From the IMG/VR virus record IMGVR_UViG_3300025543_000138, positions 1 to 29,527 of that record: a stretch of 29,527 bases of DNA, one strand, 5' to 3'. Positions 22,732 through 28,742 of this stretch are shown piece by piece. Both the position numbers and the translations under genes were made by a program. Source of the stretch: a virus. Under the pieces are notes generated by a model. The model did no database searches. It saw only the letters and a list, made by a program, of their open reading frames with translations, and had not been told where the DNA came from. The stretch's first letter is position 1. Each line of letters starts with the position of its first letter.

Positions 22732-23940
22732 TTAAGAAACATAATAAGTTCCCCTATTAGGGTTTTGTAATTGATATGAAACAGAATACCTAATTGCATC
22801 TATAATATGATTGAATTTATCTTGTGGTGTTTTACTTTTCTTTTCTAACCAAGAATAGTTGTTTAGTTCTTTTATTAAGTTAATACTATTTTCTTCTATC
22901 ACTAAATCATAATCTTGTAATAAAGATATTCCATAGGTTATTGATCCAGCACCTTTAATTGATGCAACAACATTACAACCCTTTGCTTTTATTTCATATA
23001 TTAATCTTGGTTCAGCACTATCACCAACTATTAAATTGTTTCCAGCGTGTTTTAAGTTCAGTTCAGCTATTTGTGATGTAGTAAGACCTTTTAAGTAAAA
23101 ACATTCCTTTAAATAGATTATTTTGTTTGTAGTATCTATGTTGGTTTCTACTAAAGTATTTTCATCATTTGCAAAACCGTAATCTTGTCCAAAGACTGAA
23201 ACACCTACTTTTTTAAATTCACCTATTGACCAATTAGTAAATATTACACCCTCTGCTTTTTCTAACCAACCACCTAACATTTGATGCTTGTATTTATTTG
23301 GTCTACGTATTTTAATGCTCTCTATCTGCTCTAAATAACTTTTTGATAGGTTTTCTATATTATCTAAATAAGTAGTGTGTATGTACGTTGTATTGCCTTT
23401 TGTGGTGTTACTACCAGCTTGTACCCCTTTATCTTGAAAAAATCTGTTATATATCCAATGTTCTTTTGTAACTGGGTTTAATATAAGTATAACCCTATTT
23501 TTGTTTTTTAGGTTTCTAACCGATAAATCTATTTTATCAAATATGTTTTCATCAGCAAGTTCTTCAGCTTCATCCATTACCCAAGTAGAAATATTAGTAA
23601 GTGATTTTAGGTTTGCAGTTTGATCACCACTTGATGTTTTGATACCTTTGAATATTATCTTACTTCCAGATAGCTTATTTATTATTTCGTTTTTAGTTAT
23701 ATAGAAATAGTCTTGTAATTCAAGTGTTTCTATTTTGTCTAAAAATTCTGGTATAATAGATATGTATGCAGATGATAAAGTAAACCTTGTAAATAGAATT
23801 GTATGCCCAGCTTCAAATGTTAAAAGCAAAAGCAATAGGTTAATTGAATAAGACTTCCCAGAACCCCTACCACCAGTTACAATAAAATACCTTGCATCTG
23901 ATGTTTTTATTGGTTCGTACTTTGGGTTTACATCTATCAC
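22732..23940 (-). CDS. terL: Terminase large subunit
   Basis: This 402-residue protein is the DNA-packaging motor. The ATPase half has Walker A GGRGSGKS (23-30) and Walker B TWVMDE with D123 and E124. The nuclease half has GQDYGF with D253, IVGDSAEP with D307, and HIIDAIRY with D381, fitting the RNase-H-like acidic triad of terminase family 3 (PBSX type). The start is GTG at 23940, sharing GTGA with the small terminase stop, and its length is normal for the family. Three tiny genes and a terminator follow. Confidence 0.95.
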   Translation of the reverse strand: MIDVNPKYEPIKTSDARYFIVTGGRGSGKSYSINLLLLLLTFEAGHTILFTRFTLSSAYISIIPEFLDKIETLELQDYFYITKNEIINKLSGSKIIFKGIKTSSGDQTANLKSLTNISTWVMDEAEELADENIFDKIDLSVRNLKNKNRVILILNPVTKEHWIYNRFFQDKGVQAGSNTTKGNTTYIHTTYLDNIENLSKSYLEQIESIKIRRPNKYKHQMLGGWLEKAEGVIFTNWSIGEFKKVGVSVFGQDYGFANDENTLVETNIDTTNKIIYLKECFYLKGLTTSQIAELNLKHAGNNLIVGDSAEPRLIYEIKAKGCNVVASIKGAGSITYGISLLQDYDLVIEENSINLIKELNNYSWLEKKSKTPQDKFNHIIDAIRYSVSYQLQNPNRGTYYVS

Positions 23941-24203
23941 TTAAACCGTATAATATCTTTAAAGTTTATATTAAAACCCTCGCTTGAATTTATATCAACT
24001 GTTTCTTTTGGTTTACCATATCTGTAACCAAAGTATAATGACATAGCACGTGAATCACCTTTGAAGATTTGTTTACCTAATGTTTTAATCACTTCATCAT
24101 TATCAATTAAGTTATCTAATTTTTCAATTAGTTTTAGTTCATCAGCTTTCTTTGGTCTACCTGCACCATCTCTTGCACCCCCATTATTTTTTCTTTTATC
24201 CAT
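23937..24203 (-). CDS. Probable terminase small subunit
   Basis: This 88-residue basic protein lies directly before the large terminase with a GTGA overlap. It starts with a Lys/Asn/Gly-rich segment (KNNGGARDGAGRPKKADEL), a pattern common at the N-terminus of small terminases, then a helical part (LIEKLDNLIDNDEVIKTLGK). It would recognise phage DNA and load the motor. The ATG at 24203 follows an inverted repeat and a CGTTATATA motif. Confidence 0.8.
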   Translation of the reverse strand: MDKRKNNGGARDGAGRPKKADELKLIEKLDNLIDNDEVIKTLGKQIFKGDSRAMSLYFGYRYGKPKETVDINSSEGFNINFKDIIRFK

Positions 24204-24228
24204 ATTGAATTATTATTGTTTATTCAAT
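24204..24228 (-). promoter_or_regulatory. Inverted repeat directly before the small terminase start
   Basis: ATTGAAT (24204-24210) and ATTCAAT (24222-24228) are perfect inverted copies separated by 11 bases. They occupy the whole leader between the late motif and the ATG. This could be an operator for autoregulation or an RNA hairpin that limits translation. The arms are AT-rich, so chance is possible. Confidence 0.4.
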
Positions 24229-24238
24229 TATATAACGT
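24229..24238 (-). promoter_or_regulatory. ACGTTATATA motif, candidate phage late promoter (copy 5)
   Basis: This is the fifth copy, 25 bases before the small terminase ATG. The other four copies sit 3-6 bases from their starts. The variable distance argues against a ribosome-binding role and for a transcription signal. Confidence 0.55.
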
Positions 24239-24258
24239 ATTAAATCTTTGTTTTTATT

Positions 24259-24477
24259 TTAGTATATATTTTGTTTTTTTAATTTTATTTCCATTCTTAA
24301 TTTTTCACAATGTATACAAAAGCAGTTATTAGTTGGTATATAATAATCATAATTACAAATTACTTTTATTTTATTTGGTTTTATTGTTTGTTTAAGTTCA
24401 TTAATACTTGGTGTATTTTTTTGAGTATATCCAGTATTTTTAAGAACTGCTTTTGATATATGTGTTTTTTTTTTCAT
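24259..24477 (-). CDS. Small basic protein with Cys/His cluster (72 aa)
   Basis: A 72-residue basic protein, Lys/Thr-rich at the N-terminus (KKKTHISKAVLKNTGYTQKN). It has VICNYDYYIPTNNCFCIHC, where four Cys and a His could bind one zinc. It is the last gene before the terminase unit. The function is unknown; DNA or RNA binding is plausible from charge and Cys. Confidence 0.65.
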   Translation of the reverse strand: MKKKTHISKAVLKNTGYTQKNTPSINELKQTIKPNKIKVICNYDYYIPTNNCFCIHCEKLRMEIKLKKQNIY

Positions 24478-24478
24478 A

Positions 24479-24622
24479 TTAAAAGTCTAAAGTAAATGTT
24501 ACTATAAATAAATATAGTTTTATAGTTCTATAATTATATTCTTCTGTTGCTTGTAAAAATTCCCACCCTAACATAAATCTATCGTGTGGATAATGCAGTT
24601 GTATTTCTAATTCCCAATCCAT
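24479..24622 (-). CDS. Small uncharacterised protein (47 aa)
   Basis: A 47-residue protein with HYPHDRFMLGWEFLQATEEYNY and a beta-rich hydrophobic end (TIKLYLFIVTFTLDF). I recall short proteins with this FxxGW...TEExNY...LYLxIxxFxxxF layout in uncultured marine phages, without function. The ATG at 24622 overlaps the stop of the DnaA-like gene (TAATG). Confidence 0.65.
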   Translation of the reverse strand: MDWELEIQLHYPHDRFMLGWEFLQATEEYNYRTIKLYLFIVTFTLDF

Positions 24623-25200
24623 TATCTTAAACTTGCTCTTGCATCAGCTACTGTTGGTTCACCAATAATTATATCGTAAACTTCTTCACGTTGTTCATCT
24701 TTACGTTTCCATTCAAAAGACTTTAATACAAGTTCTGCACGTTCATCATATATCTTTTTATCTTCTTTATTTAGTTTTCTATATGCAGTTTCGTTTTTGG
24801 TTAGTTCGTACCCTAAATTGTTAGGTATTTTTAAAGCCAATAAATCGTTATACTTTTCTTTTAGTCTGTTGTATTGTTCTACATCTTTATAATAAGTTTT
24901 TACTTGTTGACCTAATACTTCTATTCTATATATATCATATAGGTTTGTTAGATGTTTATTTTTCATTAGTTCATCAAATAGATTTTTTCTTGCGTGTAAT
25001 ACTGTTGAGTGATCCCTATTAACTATTTTGCCTATTTTCTCTAATGACCAACTTGTGGTATCTATGGCTAATTTAAAGTACAATGCTCTAAACAATACTA
25101 CTTCAGCTTTTCTTGACCTTGTGCTTATATCATATCCACTATGTTTATCTACATAGCTTTTTATTCTATTAAGTTCTATTTCGTGTTTTAATATTTCCAT
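24622..25200 (-). CDS. DnaA domain IV-like DNA-binding protein
   Basis: This 192-residue protein carries the DNA-binding domain IV of the chromosomal replication initiator DnaA but no ATPase domain. Residues 25-80 hold the helix-turn-helix, including TRSRKAEVVLFRALYF and the signature RDHSTVLHA (62-70), which in DnaA reads the DnaA box. The rest (about 85-192) is Lys/Glu/Tyr-rich, probably helical, and not recognised. It may bind the phage origin or host DnaA boxes, either to start phage replication or to compete with host initiation. It follows the C5 methyltransferase immediately. Confidence 0.85.
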   Translation of the reverse strand: MEILKHEIELNRIKSYVDKHSGYDISTRSRKAEVVLFRALYFKLAIDTTSWSLEKIGKIVNRDHSTVLHARKNLFDELMKNKHLTNLYDIYRIEVLGQQVKTYYKDVEQYNRLKEKYNDLLALKIPNNLGYELTKNETAYRKLNKEDKKIYDERAELVLKSFEWKRKDEQREEVYDIIIGEPTVADARASLR

Positions 25201-25842
25201 TTAAAATAATTCTGTTTGTTCAATATTTGATTTTTTTATAATTCCTAATGCAGTTTCAAAGATAGTTTTACCAGCTTCATAATCTACAAGGTTTCTTGCT
25301 ATTTTATTTGTTCGCTGATTTCCTTTGTATTTATAAAAATCGTAGTCGTGAAACTCACATAATTTTTTTACCTCATTTGTTCCTGTGCTTATTCTCGCTT
25401 CTCTATTCGTTAAAACATTTGGCAAGTTAAAATTAGTCCAATACAAATGTCTGTGTCTTTTTTGTGCTGGTATTAATGGTTCGTAATATGGTATCACATT
25501 TTCAATAACATATTTACCCTCATATAAATGTTTTAAAAATAATATTTCTTCATATAGTTTCATATCTGGAAACTTCATTTTAATTTTGTTTTTATTAGAT
25601 TGCACCAATCTACTATGTGTTGGACAAGGTGGACTTGACCATATAAAATCAAACTCTTTGTAATGGTCTAATAAATATTGGTGTGCATCTGCAACTATTA
25701 CTGTATCATTAGGGAAACGATCTTGATATAGTTTAGCAAGTTCTTCATCCCATTCTACTGCTACAACTTCAATATCTTCTTTTACTTCGTTCCACTTGTA
25801 TCGGTTACCACCTAAACAAGCATATAGGTTTAGTATCTTCAA
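25201..25842 (-). CDS. C5-cytosine DNA methyltransferase (short)
   Basis: This 213-residue protein should methylate cytosine at C5. It has LNLYACLGG (motif I, 4-12), WSSPPCPTHSR with catalytic C73 in PPCP (motif IV), IENV (motif VI, 113-116) and QKRHRHLYW (motif VIII-like, 127-135). The length is short for the family, so the target-recognition region must be small. The start is TTG at 25842, sharing TTGA with the exonuclease stop. No ATG lies before the motif I region, and the next in-frame Met is near residue 89, which would lose motifs I and IV. Its likely role is evading host restriction. Confidence 0.85.
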   Translation of the reverse strand: MKILNLYACLGGNRYKWNEVKEDIEVVAVEWDEELAKLYQDRFPNDTVIVADAHQYLLDHYKEFDFIWSSPPCPTHSRLVQSNKNKIKMKFPDMKLYEEILFLKHLYEGKYVIENVIPYYEPLIPAQKRHRHLYWTNFNLPNVLTNREARISTGTNEVKKLCEFHDYDFYKYKGNQRTNKIARNLVDYEAGKTIFETALGIIKKSNIEQTELF

Positions 25843-26552
25843 TTTGTTCTTAATTTTAAAAGGTTATAGCACTCTATATATTTTTGTTTTGCTTTTCCTT
25901 TATATTGTTCTTTAAATAATTCGTACATCTTCTTTGTGTATTGGTATTTTGTTTGGCAATCTTCAAAATACTTTTGAGCAAACCTTACACCCTTACCTTT
26001 AAAATAATTGACATTGTCTGCTGTATCCCCGATTATCATTTGTTCGTAAAAGTTATACAATGCTTCATCTTCTGAAATGTCTAATACTTCTTTGTGTTTA
26101 TAGTGATAGTTGTATATCAAAGCTGGGAATTGTTTATAGTCTTTGTCTATTGATACTATCATTACTTCATCCCTACCTAATTCATCGGTTAGTTGTTTCC
26201 AATACCTCGCTACCATATCATCTGTTTCAATACCAAACCCATATACTGAATCGTAATGTTCTTTTACGAATTTGTGCATATCATTTAGTAATGGTGGTAG
26301 TTCTTGTTTTTTTCTATTGGCTTTATAATCGTTTGTTATAAGTTTTCTAAAGTTGCCCTTTGATCCACTAAAGGTTATTACCTTATCTATTTGGTACATA
26401 TCTTCAAGGTGGTTTACTATCGACATATACTGCTCATCAAACTTTGCTCTTGCATCTTCTATATCTGTATAGTATTTTTCATCTTCGGGGTGTTCACGTT
26501 TCTTATAACAAGCAGCAAATATTAAACTATCTGCATCTACTAATAATATCAT
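25839..26552 (-). CDS. 5'-3' exonuclease (FEN/PIN family)
   Basis: This 237-residue protein resembles T5/T4-type flap exonucleases, which remove RNA primers and flaps. The acidic metal sites are visible: LVDADS (D6, D8), the YKANRKK segment at 76-82, GIETDDMVA (E109, D111, D112), SIDKDYKQ (D136, D138), and GDTADNVNYFKGKG (175-188), the helix-hairpin-helix region that normally reads GDxxDNxxGxxGxG. It overlaps the C5 methyltransferase by TTGA and the upstream gene by ATGA. It is part of the replication module. Confidence 0.93.
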   Translation of the reverse strand: MILLVDADSLIFAACYKKREHPEDEKYYTDIEDARAKFDEQYMSIVNHLEDMYQIDKVITFSGSKGNFRKLITNDYKANRKKQELPPLLNDMHKFVKEHYDSVYGFGIETDDMVARYWKQLTDELGRDEVMIVSIDKDYKQFPALIYNYHYKHKEVLDISEDEALYNFYEQMIIGDTADNVNYFKGKGVRFAQKYFEDCQTKYQYTKKMYELFKEQYKGKAKQKYIECYNLLKLRTN

Positions 26553-26791
26553 AACTTTGCTATTGTTTTCTTTAAATCTTTAAGAAAATATTTATCCCAA
26601 TCTTTTCTTATTTTAATACAATAGCGTATAATATTAGGTAAATTTTGATATAAAGAATTTATATCAATGTCTATTCTATGGGTTTCTAATTTATTTGTAT
26701 TTAAGTTGATACCATCATATTCTATAACTAATGCATCTAAATCTTCTTTTAAATCTCTTATTCTTAAAATTTGTATAACATCTTTTTCCAT
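26549..26791 (-). CDS. Uncharacterised protein (80 aa) before the exonuclease
   Basis: An 80-residue protein with a beta-rich start (KDVIQILRIRDLKEDLDALV), a middle THRIDIDINSLYQNLPNIIR, and a basic helical end (KDWDKYFLKDLKKTIAKL). It is coupled to the exonuclease by ATGA. It contains no Cys motif or membrane segment and is not recognised. The context suggests a replication-module accessory. Confidence 0.7.
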   Translation of the reverse strand: MEKDVIQILRIRDLKEDLDALVIEYDGINLNTNKLETHRIDIDINSLYQNLPNIIRYCIKIRKDWDKYFLKDLKKTIAKL

Positions 26792-26794
26792 TTG

Positions 26795-26944
26795 TTATTG
26801 TTTTACTGTTAGTTTTAAATAGTTTTTGTTTTTTGCTGGTCTTACTTGATATGTAATTGTTATATCAGTTATTTCTTTGTCTTGATTTGTAAAGTGTTCT
26901 ATTTGCTCTTTTAAACCATCCCATACTGCTTTGCTTACTTTCAT
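26795..26944 (-). CDS. Small uncharacterised protein (49 aa)
   Basis: A 49-residue protein starts with ATG at 26944, overlapping the stop of the small membrane protein gene (ATGA). A longer reading would need a start inside that gene. It has an N-terminal helix (KVSKAVWDGLKEQIEHFTNQ) and a beta end (ITITYQVRPAKNKNYLKLTV). No family is recognised. Confidence 0.6.
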   Translation of the reverse strand: MKVSKAVWDGLKEQIEHFTNQDKEITDITITYQVRPAKNKNYLKLTVKQ

Positions 26945-27135
26945 CTGAATATACTTATTATTATGTAGAAAAAAGTAAAGTACCAAGACCATTGACATAT
27001 TATTGCTAATCCAGTTATTAATGTTTCTAATACTTGTGCAAGTTTTACATACCCTTTATTTCTTAAAGTATAAAATGTTGGTTCTGCTGGTACAAAGAAA
27101 CTTAATACTATTAACCCTACTGCTATCTGTATCAT
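26941..27135 (-). CDS. Small membrane protein (64 aa)
   Basis: A 64-residue protein with two hydrophobic segments, QIAVGLIVLSFFVPA (3-17) and ITGLAIICQWSWYFTFFYIIIS (about 40-61), joined by a short polar loop. It is coupled by TAATG upstream and ATGA downstream. It sits in the early region, so it may alter the host membrane or block superinfection rather than act in lysis; that is inference. Confidence 0.65.
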   Translation of the reverse strand: MIQIAVGLIVLSFFVPAEPTFYTLRNKGYVKLAQVLETLITGLAIICQWSWYFTFFYIIISIFR

Positions 27136-27251
27136 TAGTAAAAATCTTGGTATATATCCATAACATTATTTTTTTCTTCAACTGTTAGTTCAGTTAAGCA
27201 TTTGTTGTATAACCTAAATGCTATTTTCATAAGTGTTGTTGTTCGTTCCAT
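27135..27251 (-). CDS. Small uncharacterised protein (38 aa)
   Basis: A 38-residue helical protein (starting ERTTTLMKIAFRLYNKC), ATG at 27251, ending in the TAATG overlap with the small membrane gene. It lies seven bases after the previous stop. Short length limits confidence, but it is coupled to the next gene. Confidence 0.5.
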   Translation of the reverse strand: MERTTTLMKIAFRLYNKCLTELTVEEKNNVMDIYQDFY

Positions 27252-27258
27252 TTGTTTA

Positions 27259-27444
27259 TTATTTTTTATTTATTTTTTCGTAACATTCATCGATAGTATC
27301 ATACTTTGTTTGTATAATATCCCTTTCAATTTCTAATTGTAAAAGTTCAAGTTGATGTAATACGTGCTTATTATTTGATTTGTGCAGTTTTTCTTTTTTA
27401 CTAAATACATCAATTAAGTTGTTTAGTGTTTTTGTGTGTAACAT
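27259..27444 (-). CDS. Small helical protein, first gene of a promoter-led unit (61 aa)
   Basis: A 61-residue helical, Lys/Gln/Glu-rich protein (HQLELLQLEIERDIIQ). I chose the ATG at 27444. The frame is open further upstream to a TTG, but that codon overlaps the promoter box at 27472-27479 and would not be in the transcript. The A-rich leader matches that of the gene at 2903. Function unknown. Confidence 0.6.
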   Translation of the reverse strand: MLHTKTLNNLIDVFSKKEKLHKSNNKHVLHQLELLQLEIERDIIQTKYDTIDECYEKINKK

Positions 27445-27471
27445 TTGTTTTTGTTTTAAATTAATAATAAT

Positions 27472-27501
27472 CAAATATACTATTAATTAACTTATAAACA
27501 A
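27472..27501 (-). promoter_or_regulatory. Bacteroidetes-type promoter
   Basis: On the minus strand, TTG (27501-27499) is followed after 19 bases by TATATTTG (27479-27472), an exact match to TAnnTTTG. It sits in the 69-base gap between 27514 and 27444 and drives the unit of small genes that includes the exonuclease, methyltransferase and DnaA-like genes. Confidence 0.7.
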
Positions 27502-27513
27502 AATTATTGATAA

Positions 27514-27927
27514 CTATTCGTTTAAATTAATTCTTACTGCATCGTTTTCCTTTAGTAGATATACATCTTTTGTTACTCTTTTTTTTGTCCACATTGTAGT
27601 ATCTGGGCAATATTTCTTTTCGGTCTTTGGCATCTCTAATGTATTTAAGTAATACATAAAATTACCTTTTGGATCATTTACAAAATAAATCTTTATTAAA
27701 TCTTTGCCCAACTTCATTAAAGCATCGTATTTATCTTTTTCAAGCATCTTGGTTTCATAGTATGTTTTTCTAAATTTCATTTCTATAACACAATCAAAAC
27801 CTTTAGGTGTTTTGCCTTTAGCATCGTATCGTTCTGAACCCTCACCACTCCATTTTAAATTCCAACCATCAAAATTTAGTAGCACTACCATTGCTTTTTC
27901 AAGCTGGTGTATTTTATTTAATACCAT
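27514..27927 (-). CDS. Possible PD-(D/E)XK nuclease
   Basis: This 137-residue basic protein has a segment GFDCVIEMKFRKTYYETKML (about 43-62), where D45, E49 and K51 match the D-x(n)-ExK core of PD-(D/E)XK nucleases; strands VIEMKF and LIKIYFVND support the fold. It might resolve Holliday junctions or trim DNA ends during replication, but the family assignment is tentative. It overlaps the upstream gene by 14 bases. A promoter for the next unit lies after its stop. Confidence 0.55.
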   Translation of the reverse strand: MVLNKIHQLEKAMVVLLNFDGWNLKWSGEGSERYDAKGKTPKGFDCVIEMKFRKTYYETKMLEKDKYDALMKLGKDLIKIYFVNDPKGNFMYYLNTLEMPKTEKKYCPDTTMWTKKRVTKDVYLLKENDAVRINLNE

Positions 27928-28126
27928 TGTTCCAAATTGCGTTTAAATCTTTTATCCATTGCTTTATTGTTTTTGGGTTGCAGGTACAAGGTTTATAGTA
28001 ATTGTGCTTGTGGTATTCAGCGTGTAGTTTACACACCAATTCAAATTCTTTGTTAGTAATGTGTTGCTTTGTACCCATTCTAAAGTTTTCCCATTTTGCA
28101 TAATCTTGTTTATTAAATTTTACCAT
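27914..28126 (-). CDS. Small protein with CxC motif (70 aa)
   Basis: A 70-residue basic protein with FELVCKLHAEYHKHNYYKPC and then TCNPKTIKQWIKDLN. Three Cys and three His are clustered, so a small zinc-binding module is possible, followed by a helix with Trp. Short proteins of this kind are frequent in Bacteroidetes phages, to my knowledge, without a known role. It overlaps both neighbours. Confidence 0.65.
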   Translation of the reverse strand: MVKFNKQDYAKWENFRMGTKQHITNKEFELVCKLHAEYHKHNYYKPCTCNPKTIKQWIKDLNAIWNNGIK

Positions 28127-28266
28127 CGGTCTATTTTTATTTCATTTAACTTTTTTCTGCGTTCATCACAATTACATTTTGTACCACGTAATTTATGCCA
28201 AGTATCAACAAGGTATTTTATACCAGTATATTTAGTAATGTAGTAAATAAGGTTTCCTAATTTCAT
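28120..28266 (-). CDS. Small Cys-containing protein (48 aa)
   Basis: A 48-residue protein with LGNLIYYITKYTGIKYLVDT, then a KCNCDERRKKLNEI end. The layout (helix, TGIK, CxCxERxxKLN) is one I recall from many marine phages, where similar short proteins end CGCxERxxxLN. It shares ATGA with the sigma-like gene and overlaps the next gene by 7 bases. The function is unknown. Confidence 0.7.
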   Translation of the reverse strand: MKLGNLIYYITKYTGIKYLVDTWHKLRGTKCNCDERRKKLNEIKIDRW

Positions 28267-28742
28267 AATAATTTTTTTAGTTTATCTTTTACTTTGTTGT
28301 AGGTGTTATACAATGAATAGTATTGTATATATGATTTTCTACTAAACTCTGCTATGCTTTCACCACTATTAATTATTTCAAATACTTTACGATCATACCA
28401 AAACATATTATCTAATTCCTTTTTTATTATTGCGTATGCTTTATCGTAATCAATATCTGAAATAGATTTATCAATATCTACATCTTCAATATTAATAATA
28501 GTAATGTTTTTTTCTTTGCGTTTTAAATCGTAAAACAATGTTCTTAATGTTTTAAATATATAGTAGTAGTTTACTTCATCTTTATACATAATATCTAAAC
28601 CTTTATTTAGTTTTTTATGTATCTTAATATACATTTCTTGTACTATATCTTCTGATGTTTCTTTTGGGCAACCAAAGCTGGTAACTATTTCTATCCAAGT
28701 TTTGTGTTTTTGTGCAATAAGAATCATTGTTTTTTCTACCAT
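28263..28742 (-). CDS. Sigma-factor-like protein (sigma-70 region 2/4 type)
   Basis: This 159-residue protein has the layout of a small ECF-type sigma factor. The segment SEDIVQEMYIKIHKKL (29-44) and YYYIFKTLRTLFYDLKRKEK (59-78) match region 2 (core RNA polymerase binding and the -10 reader, with a basic helix at the end). After an acidic linker (about 84-105), residues 113-159 look like region 4 with a helix-turn-helix (GESIAEFSRKSYIQYYSLYN). It may redirect host RNA polymerase to phage promoters such as the CGTTATATA sites. A divergent DNA-binding protein of other type cannot be excluded. It is coupled to the helicase gene by TAATG. Confidence 0.75.
   Translation of the reverse strand: MVEKTMILIAQKHKTWIEIVTSFGCPKETSEDIVQEMYIKIHKKLNKGLDIMYKDEVNYYYIFKTLRTLFYDLKRKEKNITIINIEDVDIDKSISDIDYDKAYAIIKKELDNMFWYDRKVFEIINSGESIAEFSRKSYIQYYSLYNTYNKVKDKLKKLL

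Noticed and set aside
27445-27474. Upstream extension of the 27259-27444 gene to a TTG start
   Set aside because: The extension overlaps the TATATTTG promoter box, so it would not be transcribed from that promoter; the ATG at 27444 has the standard A-rich leader.
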